Shown here piece by piece: positions 24,974 to 34,615 of a DNA stretch of 64,000 bases. The notes below the pieces were generated by a model. It was not told the origin of the DNA and did no database searches. It saw only the letters and a program-made list of their open reading frames with translations. Position numbers and translations under genes: made by a program. The DNA lies in contig JBPCPV010000029.1 in the NCBI GenBank assembly GCA_050998805.1, forward strand, positions 35,689 to 99,688, in the 5' to 3' direction. The DNA comes from JAICKM01 sp050998805. GTDB taxonomy: Bacteria; Chloroflexota; Chloroflexia; QHBQ01; JAICKM01. Every line of letters begins with the position of its first letter. The first letter of the stretch is position 1.

Positions 24974-25066
24974 ACGAAGTCTCTCCTCTGTCGGGTGATT
25001 ATGGTACTCTGCTATGTAGAACGCAGGAGAGCTTGCTTTCGTGTGCTTTCGTGGTGGAATCGCAGC

Positions 25067-25096
25067 TTGCCCCAAAGCCTCCAAATCGTGTACACT
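25067..25096 (+). promoter_or_regulatory. Probable promoter of guaB
   Basis: TTGCCC (25067-25072), 18 nt, TACACT (25091-25096). The same TTGCCC -35 occurs before 40090 and 45053. Confidence 0.5.
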
Positions 25097-25147
25097 TATC
25101 GAAATGTTTGCATGTCTACACATTCGCATGTGCAGAGGGGGAGGGGC

Positions 25148-26638
25148 ATGATGCTGTCTGATGAGGAGAAGTTCGGTTGGGAGGGTCTGACTTTCGACGA
25201 TGTGCTGCTGGTGCCGGCGTACTCGGAAGTCTTGCCCACGCCCCAGTACATTTCGACGGCAACCCGGCTGACACGGGAGATAAACCTGAACATCCCTATC
25301 TTGTCAGCCGCGATGGACACTGTGACTGAGGCCCGCATGGCGATTGCTATGGCGCGCGAAGGCGGCCTCGGAGTTGTCCACCGGAATATGTCCATCGCCG
25401 ACCAGGTGGCCGAGGTGGATAAAGTGAAGCGGTCGCAGGCGGGGATGATCGTGGACCCGATCTGCCTCGGCCCCGACCACACAATACGCGATGCACGTGA
25501 CCTGATGTCGCACTACCACATCTCCGGCGTGCCGATCGTGAAGGCGGACCGGCTCGTCGGCATCCTCACGAACCGCGACATCCGCTTCGCCGAGCCGGAA
25601 GACATGGACCGCCAGGTGAGCGAGTGGATGACGCCCGCGCCGCTCTACACTGCCTCTCCGGGCACCACACTGGAGCAAGCGCGTGAGATGCTGCGCCGCC
25701 ACAAGGTCGAAAAGCTGCCCGTGGTGGACGATACCGGGCGGCTGACGGGGCTGATCACCGTGAAGGACATCCAGAAGAAGCAGCAGTACCCGCTCGCCAC
25801 CTACGACCGCTTCGGACGGCTGCTCTGCGGGGCTGCTGTCGGCGTCGGCGACGAGGGCTTCGAGCGGGCATCGGCGCTGATCGAGGCTGGGGTTGATGTG
25901 CTGTTCGTGGATACGGCCCACGGCCACACCTCCGGGGTGATCTCTGCGGTCCGCCGGATCAAGAGCCGCCACAGCGTCGCCGTGGTCGGCGGCAACATAG
26001 CCACACGAGAGGCGGCTGCCGCGCTCATAGACGCCGGTGCCGATGGGTTGAAGGTCGGCATGGGGCCGGGGTCTATCTGCACCACCCGCGTCGTCTCCGG
26101 CGCGGGGATGCCCCAGATCACGGCGGTCTGGGAGGTCGCGCGCGCCTCCAGGCCGGCCAGCATCCCGATCATCGCCGACGGCGGCATCCAGTACAGCGGC
26201 GATGTGGCTAAGGCCATCGCCGCAGGGGCCGACACGGTGATGATCGGCTCGCTTCTGGCAGGAGTAGACGAAAGCCCCGGCGACGTGATACTCTACCAGG
26301 GCGAACGCTTCAAGGAGTACCGGGGCATGGGTTCGCTCGGCGCGATGAAGCAGCGGGCGTCGAGCCGCGACCGTTACGGCCAGCAGGACATTGATCGCCT
26401 CGAAAAACTGGTGCCCGAAGGCATCGAAGGCCGGGTGCAGTACAAGGGGCCGGTCGGCTCGATGGTCTACCAGCTCGTGGGTGGGTTGCGGGCCGGCATG
26501 GGCTACGTCGGCGCGCCGAGCATAGGCCACTTCCAGGAGCAGACCCGCTTCATTCGCATCAGCGGGGCCGGCCTGCGCGAGAGCCACCCGCACGATGTGG
26601 TGCTGACCAAAGAGGCCCCGAACTACGCGGGCCGCTAG
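25148..26638 (+). CDS. guaB: IMP dehydrogenase
   Basis: 496 aa, starting at ATG 25148 after GGGGGAGGGG; the open frame extends upstream but lacks support. The (beta/alpha)8 barrel is split by two CBS domains (~98-215). The catalytic Cys311 lies in GPGSICTTR, and the flap region YRGMGS is present. It oxidises IMP to XMP with NAD+, the committed step of GMP synthesis. The length and motifs are standard. An alpha/beta hydrolase gene follows after one base. Confidence 0.97.
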   Translation: MMLSDEEKFGWEGLTFDDVLLVPAYSEVLPTPQYISTATRLTREINLNIPILSAAMDTVTEARMAIAMAREGGLGVVHRNMSIADQVAEVDKVKRSQAGMIVDPICLGPDHTIRDARDLMSHYHISGVPIVKADRLVGILTNRDIRFAEPEDMDRQVSEWMTPAPLYTASPGTTLEQAREMLRRHKVEKLPVVDDTGRLTGLITVKDIQKKQQYPLATYDRFGRLLCGAAVGVGDEGFERASALIEAGVDVLFVDTAHGHTSGVISAVRRIKSRHSVAVVGGNIATREAAAALIDAGADGLKVGMGPGSICTTRVVSGAGMPQITAVWEVARASRPASIPIIADGGIQYSGDVAKAIAAGADTVMIGSLLAGVDESPGDVILYQGERFKEYRGMGSLGAMKQRASSRDRYGQQDIDRLEKLVPEGIEGRVQYKGPVGSMVYQLVGGLRAGMGYVGAPSIGHFQEQTRFIRISGAGLRESHPHDVVLTKEAPNYAGR

Positions 26639-26639
26639 C

Positions 26640-27434
26640 ATGGCCGATGCCGATGCCGACCCCGCAAGCCGGGTGACCCGCCCCCTCACCATGGAAGGCG
26701 TAGAGCCGTTCTTCTACCCTCGCGGGGAGACCGGCTGCCTATTGGTCCACGGCTTATCGTCCTCGCCGTTCACAATGCGGGAGATGGGGGCACGGCTGGC
26801 GGCCTCCGGCGTCAGCGTGGCCGCGCCGCTCCTCGCCGGGCATGGCACCTCGCCCGAAGACCTCCGCAACAAGACCTGGGGCGACTGGGTCACTTCCGCC
26901 GAGGTCGGGCTGGAGCAGTTGCGCGCACACGGCTGCCGGCGGATCTACCTGACGGGGCTGTCGCTCGGCGGGGCGATCTGCCTCTACCTGGCAGCACGCG
27001 ACCCGCAGGCATACGCGGGCATGATCACCATGAGCGCACCGGTTTGGATACCGACCGTGCTGCGTGTTCCGCTGAACGCCGCCGGCCGCCGGCTGCCCTA
27101 CCTCGCCACGTTCACCAGCGACATCGCCGACCCGGCTGCCCACCGGCTCTGGCTGACATATGACCGTCTGCCGTTAGCGACCTGCGTGACCCTGATCGAT
27201 CTGCTGGCGCAGGTTCGTGAGGGGCTGGACCGCATCACGCTGCCGAGCCTGATCATATATGCCCGCCACGACCATCTGGTTCACCCGATGAACTCGATGC
27301 ACATCTACAGCCGGATCTCCTCGTCCGACAAGCGTCTGGCGGTGCTGCATCACGGCTACCATATCGTGACGGTGGATCGCGACAAGGAGCGTGTGTTCGC
27401 GCTCGCTGACGAGTTTATAGGCAGAACCCGTTAG
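26640..27434 (+). CDS. Alpha/beta hydrolase, carboxylesterase/monoacylglycerol lipase type
   Basis: 264 aa. The nucleophile Ser108 sits in GLSLGG, the acid is in ARHDHLVHP and the His in HHGYHIVTVDRDKE, the layout of Est30-type carboxylesterases. The oxyanion segment LVHGLSSSP precedes it. It hydrolyses short to medium acyl esters. It begins one base after guaB, so it is probably co-transcribed, without an obvious functional link. Its 3' end overlaps the convergent MFS gene by 4 bp. Confidence 0.9.
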   Translation: MADADADPASRVTRPLTMEGVEPFFYPRGETGCLLVHGLSSSPFTMREMGARLAASGVSVAAPLLAGHGTSPEDLRNKTWGDWVTSAEVGLEQLRAHGCRRIYLTGLSLGGAICLYLAARDPQAYAGMITMSAPVWIPTVLRVPLNAAGRRLPYLATFTSDIADPAAHRLWLTYDRLPLATCVTLIDLLAQVREGLDRITLPSLIIYARHDHLVHPMNSMHIYSRISSSDKRLAVLHHGYHIVTVDRDKERVFALADEFIGRTR

Positions 27435-28861
27435 CGCCGGTAGACCAGCCCTCTGACCGCCGCGCCCGGTTCAAGGTCGGATGCGTAGAGCGTGCGGATC
27501 TTGCGGTTGAACACCAAGTTGCCGAGCGCGATTAGCGTGATCGCCGCGCCCGAGGTCACGAACAAGATGCCCGGTCCTAGCTGCTGGGCAACGAGGCCGC
27601 CGATCGCGATTGAGATCGGCTGTATGCCCCAGGCGATGGTCCGCCGGGCCGCGAAGATCCGGCCTCGCTCGGAGTCCGGAGTGTAGGACATCCAGATTGT
27701 CTGGCTCGGTATGTTGCAGAGCGGAACATCTATGCCCAAGAAAAACGCTGCAACCAACGTCAGCACCACAGAAGTCGAGAGGCCGAAACTGAGCAGCGCA
27801 ATCCCGCCGACCGCCCAACCGATGCAGACGCCCCAGGCCATTGGCTTGATAGCGTAGCCGCGGGTGAAGAAGAGCGCGCCGATCAGCGCGCCGATAGCCA
27901 TCGCGGCGCTCACCAGGCCGAAGATGAACGCTCCATCCATGCCGAGCGATGCGCCATTCGCCGCGAGCTGGTTCTTGATGACCAGCGCCTCGAGCGGGTA
28001 GGTCGGGGCGATCAGGAAGTTGCAGACCGTGAAGATCAGCAGCAAGTAGAGGATCGCCCTCCGCTTCCAGATCCAGCGGTAGCCGTAGGTCGCATCGTCT
28101 ACCAGGCGGGCGAACGCGCTTTTGCCGGCCTCTGCCTGCACCCGCGGCGACGGTATGCGCGCCAGCAGCGTCGCCACGGTCGCCACCCAAAAGCTGGTCG
28201 CGTTGATGAACATCGTCAGGGGCAGGCCGATCAGACCCACCAGGGTGCCTCCGAGCAACGGGCCTGCGATGTTGCTCACGCTCTGCGAAGTTGCGTACAG
28301 GCCATTCGCCCGCGAGAGCGCGGCTGCCGGCACCAGGTTCGGGATCGAGGAGTCGAGAGCGGGGTTCTGGAGCGCAGAGCAGGCGGCCAGGACGACCGCC
28401 CCGGCATACACATGCCAGAGCTGCATGTTGCCTGTGCCCAACAGCACGGCGAGCGCGGTGACTGCGAGGCCCTGCAAGCCGTCCATCGCGCTTATCACGA
28501 TCTTGCGGTTGGAACGGTCGATCAGGGAGCCGGCGAGGAACGGCAGCGTCACACTCGGTATGAACCAGCAGAGCGCGTAACCGGCGAGCGCCGTCGCCGA
28601 ACCCAGCGTCTGCGTGATCCACCATGCGAGGGCGATGCCGTACAGCCCGTCGCCGATCATCGAGACGCTCTGCCCTGTCCAGACGAGCCAGAAGTCGCGC
28701 GCCCCACGCAGCGATGCGCCGCCCGCGTCCTCGCCTCCAGCCGGGGCTGTGGTTTCGGTCGCCGTCGCCTCAGCTATTTCGGTCCCCCCAAGCATCGGGA
28801 TCGCGGCGTTGGCATCGCTATGTTCTGCCTTTTCAACTTCCTCGACGGTCGTTCTGCTCAT
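27431..28861 (-). CDS. MFS transporter (MFS_3 type)
   Basis: 476 aa, with a ~50-aa hydrophilic N-terminus and 12 predicted helices. The segment FWLVWTGQSVSMIGDGLYGIAL at the first helix and the loop LIDRSNRKIV are typical of the MFS family that includes enterobactin- and macrolide-type exporters. The substrate cannot be inferred. It starts 11 nt after the GNAT gene and belongs to the thiolase-GNAT-MFS operon on the minus strand. Confidence 0.88.
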   Translation of the reverse strand: MSRTTVEEVEKAEHSDANAAIPMLGGTEIAEATATETTAPAGGEDAGGASLRGARDFWLVWTGQSVSMIGDGLYGIALAWWITQTLGSATALAGYALCWFIPSVTLPFLAGSLIDRSNRKIVISAMDGLQGLAVTALAVLLGTGNMQLWHVYAGAVVLAACSALQNPALDSSIPNLVPAAALSRANGLYATSQSVSNIAGPLLGGTLVGLIGLPLTMFINATSFWVATVATLLARIPSPRVQAEAGKSAFARLVDDATYGYRWIWKRRAILYLLLIFTVCNFLIAPTYPLEALVIKNQLAANGASLGMDGAFIFGLVSAAMAIGALIGALFFTRGYAIKPMAWGVCIGWAVGGIALLSFGLSTSVVLTLVAAFFLGIDVPLCNIPSQTIWMSYTPDSERGRIFAARRTIAWGIQPISIAIGGLVAQQLGPGILFVTSGAAITLIALGNLVFNRKIRTLYASDLEPGAAVRGLVYRR

Positions 28862-28872
28862 ATGGCGTCTCC

Positions 28873-29862
28873 CTACAAGTCCTTGTGGTATGTGGCCGTC
28901 CTGTCCGTGACCTCGAAGCCGACCGACTCGTAGAGCCGTAGCGCGCCCGTAGGGTTCTCAGCGTCTACGTTCAGCACCGCCGTCTCGATGGCCTGTGACT
29001 TGAGCCAGAGCATCCCGGCGAGCAGCATAGCTCGGCCCAGGCCGATCTTGCGGTGCCCACGCCGCGTACCAAGCGCGTCGATCCAGCCCTCGTTGCGGCC
29101 CATCTTCGCGTTGTCCTCGCCAATGATCTCGCACCGGCAGAAGGCGGCTATTGTACCGTCCTCGGCCACCGCGATCAGGTCGCCATCGTCTTGGTGGTTG
29201 GGGTTGTTCACCCAATGTTCGTGCTGCTCCGGCGTCAGTGGGTGGTGGTTCCAGTGGTCAATGAACGACCAGTTGAATGTATCCACCCATTTGTCGTGTT
29301 CGTGCTTCTCCAGGCGGCGGAGCGTGTAACCGGGCGCGAATTGAGGCTCCGGCATCGGCTCGTTGAGCGGGCGGGCCATTTTATAGCCATAGCGCACAGG
29401 GCGAAAGCCGAGCGCCTCGAGCGCACCTTGCCTGTAGGCGATATACTCAGGCGTCGTCAGGTGCAACCCAGCCCGCAGGTGGGCCTTCTGCCCGCGCTCC
29501 CGCGCCACAGCCCGCACCCTCTCTTCGGCCCAGCCCACGATCTCGCGCTCCAGTCCCACGTCCCGCGTGGCGGGGTGGACACGGAAGAACAAGTGAGCAT
29601 CAACTACCTGCTCTTCGTCGGACGGCTCGATGTGGGTTTCTCCGTAGCCGATCACACGCCCGGCCCGGTCCATCCAGAGCCGCACATCTAGGGCGTTATC
29701 CAGGCCCGGCTCGTCCAGCATCTGCCCCATGCTCTCGACCGTCACATAAGGTTCACCGAGCAGTTTGTCGGTCGTGAGGCAGGTGTTGAGTAGATCGCAG
29801 ATCGCCGGCAAATCCTCTTCGCCCCCGTAGGGACGAGCCTCGAACGTTGTCTCAGTGGTCAT
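28873..29862 (-). CDS. Tandem GNAT-domain acetyltransferase
   Basis: 329 aa with two GNAT folds. The C-terminal one is complete, with ALGTRRGHRKIGLGRAML as the acetyl-CoA loop (R/Q-x-x-G-x-G/A type) and NPTGALRLYESVGFE. The N-terminal one is degenerate. Two-domain GNATs include mycothiol synthase, but that identity is not shown here. Position between a thiolase and an MFS exporter suggests a small-molecule acetyltransferase, perhaps a detoxification pair with the exporter. Confidence 0.83.
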   Translation of the reverse strand: MTTETTFEARPYGGEEDLPAICDLLNTCLTTDKLLGEPYVTVESMGQMLDEPGLDNALDVRLWMDRAGRVIGYGETHIEPSDEEQVVDAHLFFRVHPATRDVGLEREIVGWAEERVRAVARERGQKAHLRAGLHLTTPEYIAYRQGALEALGFRPVRYGYKMARPLNEPMPEPQFAPGYTLRRLEKHEHDKWVDTFNWSFIDHWNHHPLTPEQHEHWVNNPNHQDDGDLIAVAEDGTIAAFCRCEIIGEDNAKMGRNEGWIDALGTRRGHRKIGLGRAMLLAGMLWLKSQAIETAVLNVDAENPTGALRLYESVGFEVTDRTATYHKDL

Positions 29863-29871
29863 ACTATCCTC

Positions 29872-31062
29872 TCAGTCCACTTGGACTATGATCGCGTCTC
29901 CCTGCGCCGTGCCGGAGCAGATCGCCGCGAGGCCGATGCCGCCTCCCCGCCGCCGGAGTTCGTAGATCAGCGTCATCAGGATGCGTGCGCCGCTCGCACC
30001 GATCGGATGGCCGAGCGCGACCGCGCCGCCGTTCACGTTGACTATCTCGGTGTCGAGGTGGAGGCGGCGGCTGCTGATGATTGTGACGCTCGTGAAGGCC
30101 TCGTTGATCTCCACGAGGTCAATATCGTTCGTCGTCAGCCCGAGGTGTTTGAGGGCGTTGTGCGCGGCCATCGCCGGAGTGTAGGCCAGGTAGGGGGTGT
30201 CCCATGCGGCCTCGCCGTAGCCGAGGATGCGGGCCAGCGGCTTGAGTCCGTGTGCTTTTGCGTATACTGCCGAGGCGACGACCAGTGCGCCCGCGCCATC
30301 GCTGAGGCCGGGCGCATTACCGGCAGTGATCGTGCCGTCGGCTCCGAAGACCGGCTTGAGCTTCGCCAGACCCTCCGGCGTCGTGTCGCGGCGTATAGCC
30401 TCGTCTTTGTCCACGATGATCGGCTCGCCCTTCTTCTGCGGTATCCGCACCCCTACGATCTCGTCGGCGAAGCGGCCCTCGTCCTGGGCGGCAGCCGCGC
30501 GCTGGTGGCTCCTGTAGGCCCATGCGTCCTGCTCCTCGCGGCTCACGTGCTCTTCCGCCGCGACCGTCGAGCCGTGCTCGCCCATGTGGACCTTGAGCAT
30601 CGGGTCGGTCAGGCCGTCATACACAACGCCGTCTATCATCTCGCCGTTGCCCATCCGCTGCCCCCAGCGCGCCCCCATGAGGTAGTAGGGGGCGTTGCTC
30701 ATGCTCTCCATGCCGCCGGCCACGATCAGGTCGTGCCTGCCGAGCCGGATCAGGTCTCCGGCCAGAGTGACGGCACGCATACCACTCGCACATACCCGGT
30801 TGATCGTGTCCGAGGTGACTTCGCGCCCCAGCCCCGCCTTGAACGCCGCCTGGCGCGACGGCACCTGGCCGAGGCCGGCCTGCACCACGCAGCCCATGAT
30901 GTTGTGCGTAATGTCTTCCTTCGGCACATCCGCCCGCCGGACCGCCTCGCCCATCACGCAGGCCCCCAACTCCACCGCAGACAACGGCAGTAAGCTGCCG
31001 CCGAACTTGCCGAACGGAGTGCGGACTGCGCTCAGAATTACCGGGTCTTGATCGTTCGCCAT
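29872..31062 (-). CDS. Thiolase (acetyl-CoA acetyltransferase)
   Basis: 396 aa from the ATG at 31062; a GTG four codons upstream is the alternative. The nucleophile is Cys91 in NRVCASG, with His in GGAVALGHPIGASGAR near the C-terminus and a second Cys in AICSGTAQGDA. It condenses two acetyl-CoA to acetoacetyl-CoA or cleaves 3-ketoacyl-CoA. The final motif (CSGTAQG) deviates from the common GGGMG-type ending but keeps Cys and Gly. First gene of the operon with the GNAT and MFS genes. Confidence 0.92.
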   Translation of the reverse strand: MANDQDPVILSAVRTPFGKFGGSLLPLSAVELGACVMGEAVRRADVPKEDITHNIMGCVVQAGLGQVPSRQAAFKAGLGREVTSDTINRVCASGMRAVTLAGDLIRLGRHDLIVAGGMESMSNAPYYLMGARWGQRMGNGEMIDGVVYDGLTDPMLKVHMGEHGSTVAAEEHVSREEQDAWAYRSHQRAAAAQDEGRFADEIVGVRIPQKKGEPIIVDKDEAIRRDTTPEGLAKLKPVFGADGTITAGNAPGLSDGAGALVVASAVYAKAHGLKPLARILGYGEAAWDTPYLAYTPAMAAHNALKHLGLTTNDIDLVEINEAFTSVTIISSRRLHLDTEIVNVNGGAVALGHPIGASGARILMTLIYELRRRGGGIGLAAICSGTAQGDAIIVQVD

Positions 31063-31229
31063 TTTGTTGCTCACTTTCTAAAAGCTCGTAAGCTATCAGC
31101 CGTCAGCCGTCAGGCTCCATCTGTCCACGCCGTAGTGTACCACCGGCGAAGGCGGTTGTGCAACTCAAAAGCATCGGTCTTTAGACGGATCTTTGGGGGC
31201 TTTGTATGTCGCTTGGTCTCGGCGTGTGC

Positions 31230-31235
31230 TATAAT
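31230..31235 (+). promoter_or_regulatory. -10 box before the VOC gene
   Basis: TATAAT followed by GGGGG, 22 nt before the ATG at 31258; a GAGGAAGG ribosome site lies between. No strong -35 is seen. Short CAGCCGTCAGCCGTCAG repeats lie upstream at 31090-31112. Confidence 0.5.
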
Positions 31236-31257
31236 GGGGGCGAGGAAGGGACAGCGA

Positions 31258-32313
31258 ATGGAAATCCAGAGCATACACCACATCACACTTGTCTGCGCGG
31301 ACGCCCAGCGCACCGCCGATTTCTATGCGCGGCTGCTCGGCATCCGCATGGTCAAGAAGACCGTGAACTTCGACAGGCCGACGACATACCACCTCTACTT
31401 CGGCGACGACGCGGCGCGGCCCGGCACATTAGTCACGTTCTTCGAGTGGCCTGACGCCGCACGGGGCCGCACCGGCATCGGCGGCACCCACCACTTCGCG
31501 CTCATCGTCGAAAGCACGAACGCCCAATTCAAGTGGAAGCGCTACCTGGCGGATCGCGGCATCGCGGTGGATGGGCCGTATGACCGGGGCTACTTCTACT
31601 CGCTCTACTTCCGCGACCCCGATGGCTGCCGCGTCGAGATCGCCACCCGCTGGCCGGGCATGGCCGCCGACGAGGACGAGGAGGACCTCGGCACCCGCAT
31701 ACAGCTTCCGGCCCGCGAACTGACGAAAGAGGGCCGCGACGAGGCCGCGATCCGCGCGCAGACCTGGCCGGAGCCGGTCGCCGCGGTCACCGACGACATG
31801 CGGCTCACGGGGCTGCATCACATCAGCGCGGTCAGCAGCGACATCGAGCGCACAGCCGCCTTCTACACCGGCCTCCTCGGTATGCAGATCGTCAAGAAGA
31901 CCGTCAACTACGATGACCTCAGCATCCCCCACTGGTACTTCGCGCCCGAAGGCGGCGCACCTGGCGGCCTCATCACCTACTTCGAGTATAAGCCCGGCGC
32001 AATGCGCCCCGCCCGCATCGGCCAGGGCCAGACCCACCACTTCGCGCTCTGCATCGAAGACGAGGCCGAGCAGGTGGAGTGGCGCGCCCGCCTGCTGTCC
32101 GCCGGTCTCGACGTAACCCCTATCTTGGACCGCAAGTACTTCCGCTCGATCTATTTCAACGACCCCGACGGTCACATCCTCGAACTCGCCACGCGCGGCC
32201 CCGGCTTCCTGGTGGACGAGCCTGCCGACGGCCTCGGAGAGAGCCTCTCGCTGCCGCCCTGGCTCGAAGACGAGCGCGAGGTGATCACGGCAGGGCTGAG
32301 GCCGATCAGCTGA
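31258..32313 (+). CDS. Tandem VOC-fold protein, ring-cleaving dioxygenase-like (MhqO/LinE type)
   Basis: 351 aa. Two VOC modules, each opening with HHI(T/S) (residues 7-9 and ~185) and containing a THHFAL strand and a terminal Glu (CRVEIATR; HILELATR) that with the His residues would bind a divalent metal. This pattern is that of glyoxalase/dioxygenase-superfamily proteins annotated as ring-cleaving dioxygenases, which open hydroquinone rings. The substrate is not proven. The last codon overlaps the start of the RdgB gene (TGATG). Confidence 0.87.
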   Translation: MEIQSIHHITLVCADAQRTADFYARLLGIRMVKKTVNFDRPTTYHLYFGDDAARPGTLVTFFEWPDAARGRTGIGGTHHFALIVESTNAQFKWKRYLADRGIAVDGPYDRGYFYSLYFRDPDGCRVEIATRWPGMAADEDEEDLGTRIQLPARELTKEGRDEAAIRAQTWPEPVAAVTDDMRLTGLHHISAVSSDIERTAAFYTGLLGMQIVKKTVNYDDLSIPHWYFAPEGGAPGGLITYFEYKPGAMRPARIGQGQTHHFALCIEDEAEQVEWRARLLSAGLDVTPILDRKYFRSIYFNDPDGHILELATRGPGFLVDEPADGLGESLSLPPWLEDEREVITAGLRPIS

Positions 32314-32945
32314 TGCCCGACCAGACGCTTCTATTGGCGACGACCAACGCCCACAAAATCGCCGAGTTCCGCGCCATACTCGCGGGCCTGCCCCACCGCC
32401 TGCTCACGCTCGCCGATCTCGGCATCAGCGACGATGTGGAGGAGACCGGCGACAGCTTCGAGGCGAACGCACGGCTCAAGGCGCGTGCCTACTGGTCGTT
32501 GGTGCGGGAGCGGGGGATGCGGGCCTGGGTGCTGGCCGACGACAGCGGCCTCGAAGTGGATGCGCTCGGCGGAGGGCCGGGTGTGATGAGCACCCGTTGG
32601 GCAGGCCCAAACACCACCGCAGACGAACGCAATAGCCTGCTCCTCGCCCGCCTGCGCGACGTGCCCCCGGCGGAGCGCACCGCGCGCTACCGATGCGTCA
32701 TCGTGTTGCTCGACCCCGACGGCGCGGAGTTTGTGGGCGTGGGCAGCCTCGAAGGCCGGATCGCCGCCGCGCCCAGGCAGCGCCACGGCTACGGCTTCGG
32801 CTACGACCCGATCTTCGAGCTACCCGAGCGCGGCCTCACCGTCGGCGAAATCCCTCCCGGCGAAAAGGACGCGATCAGCCACCGTGGGCAGGCTGGGCGG
32901 CAAGTACGGGCTGTGCTCGGTAAGGCGGTTTCGAGTTGTGACTGA
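32313..32945 (+). CDS. rdgB: RdgB/HAM1 XTP/dITP diphosphatase
   Basis: 210 aa. LLLATTNAHKIAEF (6-19), DDSGLEVDALGGGPG and GFGYDPIF are the substrate- and metal-binding motifs, and SHRG marks the C-terminus. It removes non-canonical purine nucleotides (ITP, dITP, XTP) by hydrolysis to the monophosphate. The C-terminal tail after SHRG is longer and less typical than in most members. Translationally coupled to the VOC gene. Confidence 0.94.
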   Translation: MPDQTLLLATTNAHKIAEFRAILAGLPHRLLTLADLGISDDVEETGDSFEANARLKARAYWSLVRERGMRAWVLADDSGLEVDALGGGPGVMSTRWAGPNTTADERNSLLLARLRDVPPAERTARYRCVIVLLDPDGAEFVGVGSLEGRIAAAPRQRHGYGFGYDPIFELPERGLTVGEIPPGEKDAISHRGQAGRQVRAVLGKAVSSCD

Positions 32946-33216
32946 TCATTCGGGCAAATGGGGAGGCAACTTTGGGGCGCGTGAGCCAAGCGCGAGTAGA
33001 AGTCGGCTGGCCGACCCAACAATGCGAGGATCTGCTGCGTCATGTCTAACGCCGTCATGTGACCTTGCCTCTGCCCTCCGTCCGCTCGCCGGCGCGTCAA
33101 CACCCACACCAACCTCGCGATCCGCACCTCGTCACGCATATACACCGGCCGGATATGCACCGCCGTGCCTGACGCCGCCCCTGAAAGCCGATAGGACTCC
33201 GGGCGGGCTGAAAAAC

Positions 33217-33257
33217 GCCTCTGTAGGAGCCGGTTTCAAACCGGCCCCTACAGAGGC
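33217..33257. repeat. REP-like hairpin between convergent genes
   Basis: GCCTCTGTAGG at 33217-33227 pairs perfectly with CCTACAGAGGC at 33247-33257, and an inner stem of CCGGTTT/AACCGG extends it. Translation gives the VGAGFKPAP peptide often seen where this palindrome type occurs. It may act as a bidirectional terminator. The rest of the gap 32946-33277 holds no gene I can support. Confidence 0.7.
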
Positions 33258-33277
33258 TGAAAACTGAAAGCTAACCG

Positions 33278-34429
33278 CTACCGTGCTGCCGCATGGGTAG
33301 CCGTAGGCGTGTTCGTCGGCACCGGCGTGTACGTCGGGCAGGCGAGGCACGGCGGCACCGGGCCGGGGGTGCTCGTCGCAGACGGGAGGGCTGTACTGCT
33401 CGGTACGGCTGTGCCGCTCGGCACGGCTGTCCCGCTCGGCACCGCAGTGGTCGTCGGCGCGAAGGTAGGCGTGCCGCCGCTCACCGGCGTGAAGGTGCTG
33501 CCCGGCGGCTGGCCCTGGAAGCCGTAGCGCCAGTTGTAGTAGTGCTGGCCGATGTTGCCCATCTCGACCCGGAACGCCTCGGGGTTCGTCGGCACATAAG
33601 TCAGCACGCGGCGCTCATAAGCCTGGATTAGCACGTCGGTGGTGTGCCCCTTGATGGTCGCCTTAGCCCAGTAGGCTTCGCTGATCGGCAGGCCGGTCGC
33701 GTAGAACCACGGGCTGCTGATCGGCTCACGCACGACATGGCCCTGGTCCACCACATCGCCGACCTGGTTCAGGAAGTCCCAGAACGCCTTCGGGATGTTG
33801 TGCTTTGTGCGCGATTCGTAGTAGATTACCTGCGTCAGCGGGTCCGATCCCTTCGACGGGTCGTTCCCGACGTTGCCGGTGCGGTCGATCGTCGCGGTGA
33901 CGTTCGTGCCGCGCGAGTCCGGGGCGGGGTGGTCGCCGAGGCGGCTGTTCGAGACCTTCGCGAAGGCCGCATAGGTCGGCGCGAGATGGTCGCCGAAGTC
34001 TCCGCTCATCGGGATGTATGCCGAGTACCGCTGCTCGCCGCACGGCGACGCGATGCTGGTCTGGATGCAGCCGCCGATCAGTTCGACCGCCAACAGGCCG
34101 TTGGTAACGAAGAACGCATCGTTCGGGTTGCCATTGGGGTTGTTCAACTCCATGCGGCTCTTGTCGAAGTACTGCACGAGGCGTTGGCCCGATCCGCCAG
34201 GGGCGTCGGTCAGTTTCTCATAGATGCCCGGCGTGTTCGGGTGCGGTCCCCAGTACCAGCTCCGGGGCACCCGTCCCTGGGCCACCAGAGAGTCGGTGCG
34301 TGTCCAGACGACCTCGAACGCCGGGTGGGCGAACGGGGGGAACTCCTGCGCGCCTGCGACCGCCATGCCGAGTAGGGAGACCCCCAGGCCGACGAACGCG
34401 ATCAGGCTTAAGATAATCCGAGTTTTCAT
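33278..34429 (-). CDS. Secreted protein with GYPISEAYW-type domain and Pro/Thr tail
   Basis: 383 aa, RBS AAGGAGAT, signal peptide ending near AGAQ. The mature part contains QYFDKSRMEL, a region with two Cys, then GLPISEAYW, an ERRVLTYVP strand and GNIGQHYYNWRYG. The same order of motifs occurs at the C-terminus of the protein at 46269-48173, and more distantly in the repeats of the 2305-3852 protein. Residues ~320-383 are a Pro/Thr/Ser tail with repeated VPSGTA units. Extracellular; function unknown. Confidence 0.78.
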   Translation of the reverse strand: MKTRIILSLIAFVGLGVSLLGMAVAGAQEFPPFAHPAFEVVWTRTDSLVAQGRVPRSWYWGPHPNTPGIYEKLTDAPGGSGQRLVQYFDKSRMELNNPNGNPNDAFFVTNGLLAVELIGGCIQTSIASPCGEQRYSAYIPMSGDFGDHLAPTYAAFAKVSNSRLGDHPAPDSRGTNVTATIDRTGNVGNDPSKGSDPLTQVIYYESRTKHNIPKAFWDFLNQVGDVVDQGHVVREPISSPWFYATGLPISEAYWAKATIKGHTTDVLIQAYERRVLTYVPTNPEAFRVEMGNIGQHYYNWRYGFQGQPPGSTFTPVSGGTPTFAPTTTAVPSGTAVPSGTAVPSSTALPSATSTPGPVPPCLACPTYTPVPTNTPTATHAAAR

Positions 34430-34615
34430 AATCTATCTCCTTCTATATGTGTTCCAAATGTCTTTGCCAGCAGAGTCTATGCCGACAGGCTGCGGACGGT
34501 GCCGGCCCAGAGGCACGCTATGCGAGGCCGGACCACCCACAGCCCGTGGGTCTACTACAATCAACGAGCCGGGGGCACGGAGGTTGCATGTGCCATGCAT
34601 GAGGGGACAAACGTT

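Noticed and set aside
27471..28625. 384-aa minus-strand ORF inside the MFS gene
   Set aside because: Out-of-frame shadow with biased Arg/Gly content; the MFS frame has clear helices and motifs.
29881..30993. 370-aa plus-strand ORF antisense to the thiolase
   Set aside because: Arg/His-rich antisense shadow; the thiolase has all catalytic motifs.
33132..33350. Small ORFs with VGAGLKPAPT / VGAGFKPAPT
   Set aside because: These peptides are translations of the 33217-33257 palindrome and recur wherever it occurs; no gene is implied.
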